The translations under genes were made by a program, and so were the position numbers. Positions 1 through 5,447 of a DNA stretch of 5,447 bases are shown here, one piece after another. The stretch lies in the NCBI GenBank assembly GCA_964396055.1, contig CAYNDV010000223.1, positions 1 through 5,447 of the forward strand. Reading direction: 5' to 3'. The DNA is from CAYJPV01 sp964396055. GTDB lineage: Bacteria > Acidobacteriota > Vicinamibacteria > Vicinamibacterales > JAKQTR01. Each line of letters opens with the position of its first letter. Position 1 is the stretch's first letter. The notes below the pieces were generated by a model that saw nothing but the letters and a program-made list of their open reading frames with translations, ran no database searches and was not told where the DNA came from.

Positions 1-1844
1 CGCGTCCACCGCGGCAGCGGCGTCTGGCCCGGCCGCGCCGCCGCGCCGGCCCGCGAGGCCGCGTCGCGCACGACCGCCCGCACGTCGTCGACCGTCTGCG
101 CGCCGGCGAACGTGGCTTCGTCGAGGCTGACGCCGGCGTGCTGCTCGAGCGATACCATCAGTTCGATCCGGTCGAGGGAACTCAACCCGAGATCCTCGAG
201 CGATGCGCCATCCGGGACGGGCTGCCCGTGCGCGAAACGCCGCACGAGCGTGCCCACGTCGTCGGTGTCGCCGGCCGGGACAGCCCCTGTCCTGGAACCA
301 GCGACCCACGCCCGGATGGCCGTGCGTTTCAACTTGCGCGTGCCCTCCGTGCGCGGCAGGCCGCTCTCGGGCCACTCCACGATGTCCCGCACGCGCTGGT
401 GGGCATCGAGGCGGGCGTTGGCCGCCGCGCGGATCGCGCCGAGGTCGGCGGTACCGCCCGTCACCACGACGCCACAGACCGCTTCGCGCCCGTGCACGCC
501 GATGCCGACCACGGCCGACTCGCGCACGCCCTCGATGGAGTCGAGCACGCGCTCGACGTCGTCGGGAAAGACGTTGAGCCCGTCCGGCGTGACGATCATC
601 TCCTTCTTGCGCCCACGGACGAAGAGGCGACCGTCCTCGTCGAGGCCACCAATGTCACCGGTGCGCAGCCAGCCGTCCTCGAAGGCGGCGCGCGTGGCGT
701 CGGGCTCGCCGTAGTAGCCCGTCGACACGTTGCCGCCGCGGACGAGGATCTCGCCATCGGGCGCGAGCTTCACGTCGATGCCGGCCAGGGGTTTGCCCAC
801 CGATCCGTGCCTGGCGGCGAACGGGTGGTTCAGGGTCACCACCGGCGCCGTCTCCGTCAGGCCGTAACCCTGGATGATCAGGAACCCGAGCCGGGACCAG
901 AAGGCCTCGAGCTCGTCGCCGAGGGCGGCCCCGCCGACCACCACGCACCAGAACTTCGGCCCGAGCATCCGGTGGACGTCGCGGTGGTACCACCAGCGCC
1001 GCACCCAGTGCCGGCCGGCGGCGCCGAGGCCGGCGGCCGACGGCGCCGCCTGCGCCACGTAGGTGCCCAGCACGTCCAGCACGCGCGGCACGGTGACGAG
1101 GACCGACACGCGTTCGGCGCGAATGACGCGGACGAGATCGGCCGGGTTGTGCCCCTGGACGAAGACGGCGGTGCCCGGCAGCAGCGGCGGGATGAACGCC
1201 GCCATGGTCTGGCCGAACATGTGGCTCAGCGGGAGCACGTTCAGGAAACGCAGGGGGAAGAACGGGCGGCCCCACGCGCGGTACTTCCCGATCTCGTGTT
1301 CGATGGGCTCGACGTTGGCCAGGATGTTGCCGTGCGACAGCACGACGCCCTTGGGCTCGGCGGTGGCCCCGGAGGTGAAGATGATCTCCGCCGTGTCGTC
1401 GCGGCCGAGGGGCACGTCCGGCACGGGCCCGTCGGTGTCCCACGCCAGGTCTGCGAGACGCCAGGTCCCGGCCGGCGCGCCGTCGGCGGCGGCCGCCGCC
1501 ACGTTTACCTCATGTCCCACGAGCCAGAGGCGGGCGTCGACCCGCCGGGCGACCCGGGCCGCGAAGCCGGGCGAGTTCCGGTCGTCGAGGGGCACGACAA
1601 CCACGCCCGAGATGAGCGCGCCCCAGAGCGCGGCAATCCACTCGGGCCGGTTCTCGGACCACAGGACCACCCGATCGCCCTTCCGAAGTCCCGCAGAGGA
1701 CAGGCGCCGGGCGATGCCCCGCGCGGCCCGGACCAGCTCGGGGTAGGTGCGCGAGACGCGGCGGTAGCCGTTGTCGAAGATCAGCGCTTCGCCCCGCAGA
1801 GCGGCGAGATCGGCGAAGAGGTCGCGCAGGGAGTCGCGGGGCAT
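1..1844 (-). CDS. AMP-dependent acyl ligase with fused acyl-carrier domain, 3' end cut off by window edge
   Basis: This is an adenylate-forming enzyme that should activate a fatty or other carboxylic acid with ATP and pass it to CoA or to its own carrier domain. It is cytoplasmic or membrane-associated. 614 codons are visible. Core motifs are in order: the phosphate-binding loop FTSGATAEPKG at residues 156-166, PLSHMFGQ just after it, YGLTE at 327-331, WLRTGD ending at D397, the hinge GRKKE at 411-415, and PRTEGTRKLKR at 497-507 with K504 as the probable catalytic A10 lysine. A carrier domain follows, with DLGLSSLDRIEL near 551-562; S556 is the expected phosphopantetheine serine and S555 replaces the usual Asp. 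The frame stays open through position 1 and ends in a Pro/Ala-rich linker with PLPRWTR. In my recollection such ligase-carrier proteins often continue into a PlsC-type acyltransferase; that part is inference. The ATG at 1844 is chosen because an in-frame TAA lies five codons upstream. No strong ribosome site is visible. It diverges from the SDR gene. Confidence 0.9.
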   Translation of the reverse strand, partial: MPRDSLRDLFADLAALRGEALIFDNGYRRVSRTYPELVRAARGIARRLSSAGLRKGDRVVLWSENRPEWIAALWGALISGVVVVPLDDRNSPGFAARVARRVDARLWLVGHEVNVAAAAADGAPAGTWRLADLAWDTDGPVPDVPLGRDDTAEIIFTSGATAEPKGVVLSHGNILANVEPIEHEIGKYRAWGRPFFPLRFLNVLPLSHMFGQTMAAFIPPLLPGTAVFVQGHNPADLVRVIRAERVSVLVTVPRVLDVLGTYVAQAAPSAAGLGAAGRHWVRRWWYHRDVHRMLGPKFWCVVVGGAALGDELEAFWSRLGFLIIQGYGLTETAPVVTLNHPFAARHGSVGKPLAGIDVKLAPDGEILVRGGNVSTGYYGEPDATRAAFEDGWLRTGDIGGLDEDGRLFVRGRKKEMIVTPDGLNVFPDDVERVLDSIEGVRESAVVGIGVHGREAVCGVVVTGGTADLGAIRAAANARLDAHQRVRDIVEWPESGLPRTEGTRKLKRTAIRAWVAGSRTGAVPAGDTDDVGTLVRRFAHGQPVPDGASLEDLGLSSLDRIELMVSLEQHAGVSLDEATFAGAQTVDDVRAVVRDAASRAGAAARPGQTPLPRWT

Positions 1845-1896
1845 GGCCGTGCGACCTGATTATGCCGTAAGCTAGGGACAGGGACACGGGACAACG
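1845..1896. promoter_or_regulatory. Divergent intergenic region between the acyl ligase and SDR genes
   Basis: These 52 bases must hold the start signals of both flanking genes unless promoters lie inside the coding regions. On the minus strand CATAAT (1864-1859) resembles a -10 box, but I find no good -35 at 16-18 bases, and it would leave only a few bases of leader before the ATG at 1844. On the plus strand three copies of GGGACA (1875-1880, 1881-1886, 1888-1893) precede the ATG at 1897. The last copy puts a weak GGGA at ribosome-site distance. Promoter assignment is tentative. Confidence 0.35.
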
Positions 1897-2805
1897 ATGC
1901 GCATCTTTCTGACAGGAGCGACGGGCTACATCGGCGAAGCGGTGCTGGAGGCGTGCGCCCGCGCCGGGCACGACGTGACCGCCGTCGTCCGGAAGGCCGC
2001 GAAGCTGCGGGACACGGGGACACCGCAGGTGCGGCCGCTGGTCGCGGACCTGGCCGATCCCGCGAGCTGGGCGCCGGCGCTGGCCGGGCACGACGTGGTC
2101 ATCCACACGGCCTTCGAAGGATCGGCACGGGGGCCCGCCGTCGATCGCGGCGTGGTGGACACGGTGCTGGGCGTGGCACGCGAGGCGCGGACCGCCGGCC
2201 ACCCGCCCGCGATCATCTACACGTCGGGCATCTGGGTGCTGGGCCCGGCGGATCAGCCCGCCGGCGAGGACGCTGCCCTGAACCCGACGCCGCTGGTGGC
2301 CTGGCGGCCCGCTCACGAGCAAGCCATCCTGGACGCAGGCGGCGACGGCGTGCGGACCGCAGTGATCCGGCCAGGCATCGTGTACGGCGGATCGCGGGGT
2401 ATCGTGGGCGACCTGTTCCGGGATGCGGCCAATGGCCTCATCCGCATCATCGGCACCGGCCAGAACCGGTGGCCCCTCGTCCACATGCGCGATCTGGCTG
2501 ACCTGTACCTCCGCATCGCGGCGGCACCCGAGGCGCGAGGCGTGTTTCACGCCACCGACGACAGCGACGAACGGGTGTCCGACATCGCCGACGCCGTGGC
2601 GGCGCACATGACGGTCACCCCCGACATCAGGCGTGTGCCCATCCAGGAGGCGCGCACGAAGATGGGGCCTTACGCCGACGCCCTGGTGCTCGACCAGGTG
2701 GTGCGCTCGGTGCGGTCGCGGGCGCTGGGCTGGGAGCCGGCGTCGCGGTCCGTGACGGCCAACGTGTCGCGCCTGTTCGAGGAGTGGCGGGCCGGGCAGG
2801 CCTGA
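1897..2805 (+). CDS. NAD(P)-dependent epimerase/dehydratase family protein (extended or atypical SDR)
   Basis: This is a cytoplasmic Rossmann-fold protein of 302 residues, normal length for extended short-chain dehydrogenases/epimerases. The N-terminus MRIFLTGATGYIG carries the dinucleotide-binding GxxGxxG at residues 7-13. D51-L52 in VADLAD is the usual acidic position after the third strand, and DVVIHTA at 66-72 matches the conserved strand 4. The strand-5 motif IIYTSGIWVLG (106-116), RPGIVYG (158-164), VHMRDLADLYLRI (195-207) and the C-terminal LGWEP (277-281) are further family hallmarks. The expected YxxxK catalytic pair is absent: the aligned stretch near 136-141 reads WRPAHE. The protein may therefore bind NAD(P) without classic SDR chemistry, or use other residues; the substrate is unknown. 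The ATG starts directly at the Rossmann fold, supporting this start, although the ribosome site is weak. It diverges from the acyl ligase and converges on the CCA-type gene, with the two stop codons abutting. Confidence 0.88.
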   Translation: MRIFLTGATGYIGEAVLEACARAGHDVTAVVRKAAKLRDTGTPQVRPLVADLADPASWAPALAGHDVVIHTAFEGSARGPAVDRGVVDTVLGVAREARTAGHPPAIIYTSGIWVLGPADQPAGEDAALNPTPLVAWRPAHEQAILDAGGDGVRTAVIRPGIVYGGSRGIVGDLFRDAANGLIRIIGTGQNRWPLVHMRDLADLYLRIAAAPEARGVFHATDDSDERVSDIADAVAAHMTVTPDIRRVPIQEARTKMGPYADALVLDQVVRSVRSRALGWEPASRSVTANVSRLFEEWRAGQA

Positions 2806-2820
2806 TCACCGCCCGGTGAT
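2805..2820. terminator. Short inverted repeat over the convergent stop codons, possible bidirectional terminator
   Basis: ATCACCG (2805-2811) and CGGTGAT (2814-2820) are perfect 7-base inverted repeats separated by two bases. As RNA this would fold as a six-pair stem with a four-base loop. It covers the stop codon of the minus-strand gene and the last base of the plus-strand stop. Its placement at a tail-to-tail junction without any spacer fits a two-way transcription stop. The stem is short and no T-run follows on either strand, so termination function is uncertain. Confidence 0.35.
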
Positions 2821-4176
2821 GACGCGGGCGGCCGCCAGCGCGTCGTCGAGCGTGACGACGCGGCCGTCAAGCTGCTGCTCGTAGACGTCCTTGAGCACCT
2901 GACCCATCCGGACGCCGGGCTCCATGCCGAGGGCCAGCAGGTGGCGTCCCTTGAGCAGCGGCGGCGGCGGCTCGTGCTCGACACCCAGCGCCCGGGCCCG
3001 CTCGAGGAACCAGTCCATCGCCTGGCAATCGAATGTCCCGGTGCGTCCCTCGCAATCGGCCCGGGCGAGCATCGCCAGCAGTTCGAGATCCACCTTGCGC
3101 GCCAGACGGCGGAACGCGCCGTCGCCGACGGGCGACGGCGCCTTGTGCCACATCCCCGGCGCGAGGTGGTGCTGCACCATGCCCAGGACCTGGGCCCGCA
3201 CGTCGAAACCGTCGATGGTGTGCACGTGGACACGATCGAGGAACGCCTCGGCGGGCGGCACCCCGAGGGCTTCGTGGTTGGGCGAGCGCAGGCGGCCGTC
3301 GATGATCGCCGTGGTCAGGGGCTTGCCGAAATCGTGGCACACGGCGCCGTAGAGGACGGCGAGGGCCCGGGGGCGGTCCAGGCCCGATGCCAGCGCCCGT
3401 GCGCAGTCGATGACGAGCAGCGTGTGCGTCCAGACGTCGCCTTCGGGATGCCACTCCGGGTCCTGCGGGCATCCCACCAGGCTGGCCAGCTCCGGAAAGA
3501 GGCGCGGGACGGCACCCACCTCGAGGCCGAGCGACAGGCCCACGGACGGCTGCGGCGCCAGCAGCAGCTTCTCCATTTCGCCGCCGACCCGTTCTCGGGC
3601 CAGGTCGTCGAGCGGCAGCGACGCGCACAGGGCCCGGGTGGCCTCCTCCATGCGCAGATCGAAACGTGCGGCGAACTGCATGCCGCGCAGGACGCGGAGG
3701 CTGTCGTCGCCGAAGGTGGCCGGATCCACCGCGCGCAGCAGGCGCGCGTCCAGATCGCGCCGCCCGCCCGCCGGATCGAGCAGGTCGCCCGTCAGCGGAT
3801 CGAACAGCATGGCGTTGATCGTGAAGTCGCGGCGCCGGACGGCTTCGTCGATCGGCATCGACGGGTCGCCCGTGACCTCGAAGCCGCGGTGGCCACGGCC
3901 CACCTTCGATTCGCGCCTCGGCAGCGAGACGTCCAGGCCCGCCACCTTGTAGACCGTGAAGCTCTCGCCGACGGTGTCCACCCGCCCGAACCCGCCCAGC
4001 AGCGATCGCAGGGCGGCGGCGTCGAGGCCGTAGACCTCGAGGTCGATGTCGTCGGACTCGTGCCCGAGCAGGCGGTCGCGCACCCAGCCGCCGACGATGA
4101 GGGCCCGGCCGCCGGCCCGATCGACGGCCGCAGCCACGGCGCGGGCCAGGATCCAGGGGGTGGGTGGTGTCGTCAC
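2806..4176 (-). CDS. cca: CCA tRNA nucleotidyltransferase / poly(A) polymerase family protein with HD domain
   Basis: This class II polymerase-beta-type nucleotidyltransferase probably adds or repairs the 3' CCA of tRNAs in the cytoplasm. In its 456 residues the motifs are in order: IVGGWVRDRLLG (27-38), the metal-binding DDIDLEVYG with D43 and D45, SLPRRESK (84-91), RRDFTINAM (115-123), DPAGGRRDLDARLLRAV (134-150), and FGDDSLRVLRGMQFAARF (155-172) with D158 and R161 in the base-selecting DxxR position. RERVGGEMEKLLLAP at 194-208 is also typical. An HD phosphohydrolase-like domain follows: H251, H281-D282 in VCHDFGKP, H336-H337 and D374 in RADCEGR. The tail LLKGRHLLALGMEPG (407-421) and YEQQLDG (432-438) match family members with HD domains. 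The start is GTG, preceded four bases upstream by GGAG. Poly(A) polymerase or A-adding activity cannot be excluded from sequence alone. It stands alone, divergent from the propeller gene, so it is not in an operon here. Confidence 0.87.
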   Translation of the reverse strand: MTTPPTPWILARAVAAAVDRAGGRALIVGGWVRDRLLGHESDDIDLEVYGLDAAALRSLLGGFGRVDTVGESFTVYKVAGLDVSLPRRESKVGRGHRGFEVTGDPSMPIDEAVRRRDFTINAMLFDPLTGDLLDPAGGRRDLDARLLRAVDPATFGDDSLRVLRGMQFAARFDLRMEEATRALCASLPLDDLARERVGGEMEKLLLAPQPSVGLSLGLEVGAVPRLFPELASLVGCPQDPEWHPEGDVWTHTLLVIDCARALASGLDRPRALAVLYGAVCHDFGKPLTTAIIDGRLRSPNHEALGVPPAEAFLDRVHVHTIDGFDVRAQVLGMVQHHLAPGMWHKAPSPVGDGAFRRLARKVDLELLAMLARADCEGRTGTFDCQAMDWFLERARALGVEHEPPPPLLKGRHLLALGMEPGVRMGQVLKDVYEQQLDGRVVTLDDALAAARVITGR

Positions 4177-4180
4177 GGTT

Positions 4181-4184
4181 CTCC
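4181..4184 (-). promoter_or_regulatory. Ribosome binding site of the CCA-type gene
   Basis: Read on the minus strand, GCGGAGAACC directly precedes the GTG start at 4176, with GGAG at 4184-4181 and a rather short four-base spacer. It supports the GTG as the start; the next conserved motif begins only about 25 residues later. Confidence 0.55.
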
Positions 4185-4246
4185 GCTTGCGGGAGTGGCC
4201 CGCCAGTTGCGATGATACACCTCAGGGATCCGTTCACCCGACAACC

Positions 4247-4251
4247 GGAGG
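4247..4251 (+). promoter_or_regulatory. Ribosome binding site fixing the GTG start of the propeller gene
   Basis: CCGGAGG contains a strong GGAGG seven bases before the GTG at 4259. It decides the start: the same frame is open upstream to an ATG at 4046, but that extension lies antisense within the CCA-type gene and would bury the signal peptide. Confidence 0.8.
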
Positions 4252-4258
4252 TTCGTCC

Positions 4259-5320
4259 GTGCGCACGCTTGCTCTGCCCGCTGCCGGTCTCGTTGCGGCC
4301 ACCCTGTGGATGGCCAGCAGTTCGCTGCCCCTGGCCCAGGCCCCGGCGTCGCCGGCCCGCCCGGTGCAGGCTCTGCCCCAGGAGACCCACCTCGCCAACG
4401 TACGCCAGTTGACCTTCGGCGCCGAGAATGCCGAGGCGTACTTCTCGTTCGACGGTCAGCGCCTGGCCTTCCAGTCCACGCGCGACGGCGGCTGTGACCA
4501 GATCTACACCATGAAGATTGACGGGTCGGACGTGCGCCGGATCAGCGACGGCGGGCGCACGACGTGTGCCTACTACACGCCCGACTCCCGCCAGGTCGTC
4601 TATGCCTCGACGGTGAAGGCGAGCCGCGCGTGCCCGCCCGTGCCCGACTTCTCCATGGGTTACGTGTGGCCCATCTACGCCGAGTACGACATCTACCGGG
4701 CCGATGCGGACGGGGCGAACCTGCAGGCGCTGACCACCACGCCCGGCTACGACGCCGAGGCCACGGTGCGCCGGGACGGCCGGATCGTATTCACGAGCGT
4801 GCGTGACGGCGACATGGAGATCTACTCCATGAACGGCGACGGGTCGGACGTGCGGCGCCTGACCCGGCGCGAGGGTCCCGATGGCGGCCCCTTCTTCTCT
4901 CACGACGGGAAGCAGATCGTCTTCCGCGGCCGCACGCTGGCGGCCGCCGAACTGGCCGACTACCGGCAGTTGCTCGCGAAGTCCCTGTGGCGTCCCACCG
5001 CCCTCGAGATCTTCGTCATGAACGACGACGGGTCGAACCTGCGCCAGGTGACCAGCCTGGGCGCCGCCAGCTTCGCCCCGTTCTTCTCGCCCGACGATCG
5101 GAAGATCATCTTCTCGTCCAACGCCCACAATCCCAAGGGACGCGACTTCGAACTGTTCATGATCAACGTGGACGGGACCGGGCTGGAGCGGATCACCTAC
5201 AACGACACCTTCGACGGCTTCCCGATGTTCTCGCCCGATGGTACGAAGCTCGTGTTCGCGTCGAACCGGTACGCGGCGAAGCCGGGGGAGACGAATGTGT
5301 TCATGGCGGATTGGAAATAA
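4259..5320 (+). CDS. Exported TolB-like (PD40/WD40-like) beta-propeller protein
   Basis: This protein of 353 residues is probably secreted to the periplasm or cell surface. From the GTG start, residues 3-27 form a hydrophobic signal peptide with a single Arg before it, ending LPLAQAPAS. Cleavage after A30 is more likely than after A28, because A28 is followed by proline. The mature part is a series of TolB-type blades with the repeating pattern S/P-D-G-x-x-I/L-V/A-F-x-S followed by IYxMxxDGSxxRxLT. Examples are FSFDGQRLAFQS (62-73), YTMKIDGSDVRRI (83-95), RDGRIVFTS (172-180), YSMNGDGSDVRRLT (189-202), FSHDGKQIVF (213-222), FVMNDDGSNLRQVT (252-265), FFSPDDRKIIFSS (275-287), MINVDGTGLERIT (301-313) and FSPDGTKLVFASN (324-336). 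About six blades fit a closed propeller. No catalytic domain is fused, and the partner is unknown. The family includes TolB of the Tol-Pal system, but this is not called tolB because no tol or pal genes are adjacent and many bacteria carry many such paralogues. It diverges from the CCA-type gene and ends in a hairpin-repeat element. Confidence 0.87.
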   Translation: MRTLALPAAGLVAATLWMASSSLPLAQAPASPARPVQALPQETHLANVRQLTFGAENAEAYFSFDGQRLAFQSTRDGGCDQIYTMKIDGSDVRRISDGGRTTCAYYTPDSRQVVYASTVKASRACPPVPDFSMGYVWPIYAEYDIYRADADGANLQALTTTPGYDAEATVRRDGRIVFTSVRDGDMEIYSMNGDGSDVRRLTRREGPDGGPFFSHDGKQIVFRGRTLAAAELADYRQLLAKSLWRPTALEIFVMNDDGSNLRQVTSLGAASFAPFFSPDDRKIIFSSNAHNPKGRDFELFMINVDGTGLERITYNDTFDGFPMFSPDGTKLVFASNRYAAKPGETNVFMADWK

Positions 5321-5321
5321 G

Positions 5322-5395
<74 letters not shown>

Positions 5396-5396
<1 letters not shown>

Positions 5397-5447
5397 CTCT
5401 AGCCTCTAGCCTCTAGCCTCTAGCCTCTAGCCTCTAGCCTCTAGCCT
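5396..5447 (+). repeat. Heptanucleotide tandem array (CCTCTAG)7 plus three bases, runs off the window
   Basis: Seven exact CCTCTAG units and a further CCT fill the last 52 bases. The array starts at the final base of the hairpin's outer arm and continues past the window, so its true length is unknown. Each unit contains CTAG, a tetranucleotide that is scarce in most bacterial genomes; in the rest of this window I noticed it only near 1872. The unit is not the reverse complement of the CAGAAGA unit on the other side of the hairpin. It holds no gene that I can see. Confidence 0.95.

Larger units (their letters stand above)
4177..4258. promoter_or_regulatory. Divergent intergenic region between the CCA-type and propeller genes
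   Basis: These 82 bases separate two divergent GTG starts and should contain both promoters. On the minus strand TATCAT (4217-4212) matches five of six bases of a -10 box and would give a leader of roughly 28 bases for the CCA-type gene. I see no convincing -35 at 16-18 bases. On the plus strand TTGCGG (4187-4192) with GATGAT (4211-4216) at 18 bases is a possible but weak pair. Both assignments are guesses. Confidence 0.3.

Noticed and set aside
138..1859. 573-codon open frame on the plus strand opposite the acyl ligase
   Set aside because: It has no recognisable domain and is His/Arg/Gly/Ala-rich as expected from the antisense of a GC-rich gene. The minus-strand frame has all the ligase and carrier motifs.
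1510..2607. 365-codon open frame on the minus strand across the ligase start and the SDR gene
   Set aside because: It crosses the divergent intergenic region and overlaps two well-supported genes in wrong frames; no motif is recognisable.
4046..4258. Upstream ATG extension of the propeller gene
   Set aside because: The extension is antisense to the CCA-type gene and would bury the signal peptide. A strong GGAGG site precedes the GTG at 4259.
2867..5128. 753-codon open frame on the minus strand spanning the CCA-type and propeller genes
   Set aside because: It is out of frame with the CCA-type motifs, antisense to the propeller gene, and has low-complexity Arg/Gly/Pro composition. It is a GC-bias shadow.
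4259..5320. Naming the propeller gene tolB
   Set aside because: The repeats match the TolB/PD40 superfamily, but no Tol-Pal neighbours are in view, the N-terminal TolB domain is not evident, and paralogues of this kind are common.

Overview
The window is very GC-rich bacterial chromosomal DNA with conserved housekeeping-type genes and no phage, plasmid or insertion-sequence genes. Strong G/C bias at third codon positions makes most antisense frames open, so many long ORFs here are shadows. The combination of an AMP ligase fused to a carrier domain, a secreted TolB-like propeller protein and an HD-domain CCA enzyme of this style suggests Acidobacteriota, perhaps Vicinamibacteria. That placement is inference from general familiarity; other high-GC phyla such as Myxococcota are not excluded.

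The layout is four genes on alternating strands (-, +, -, +), so each is probably its own transcription unit. (1) Positions 1-1844, minus: an adenylate-forming fatty acyl ligase with an acyl-carrier domain, cut by the window edge. (2) 1897-2805, plus: an extended-SDR NAD(P)-binding protein without the usual Tyr/Lys catalytic pair. (3) 2806-4176, minus: a class II tRNA nucleotidyltransferase / poly(A) polymerase family enzyme with an HD domain, probably the CCA-adding enzyme. (4) 4259-5320, plus: an exported six-bladed TolB-like beta-propeller protein. Genes 1/2 and 3/4 diverge from short intergenic regions of 52 and 82 bases. Genes 2 and 3 converge with no base between their stop codons.

The part that genes do not explain is 5321-5447. 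A (CAGAAGA)n heptamer array starts one base after the last stop codon. It runs into a long, nearly perfect GC-rich hairpin, and this is followed directly by a different heptamer array, (CCTCTAG)n, which runs off the end of the window. This composite element is the most unusual thing here.

The genes do not form an obvious pathway. The ligase suggests acyl activation for lipid or phospholipid metabolism, the CCA enzyme is tRNA maturation, and the SDR and propeller proteins have unknown substrates. I see no defence system, CRISPR array, tRNA or rRNA gene.
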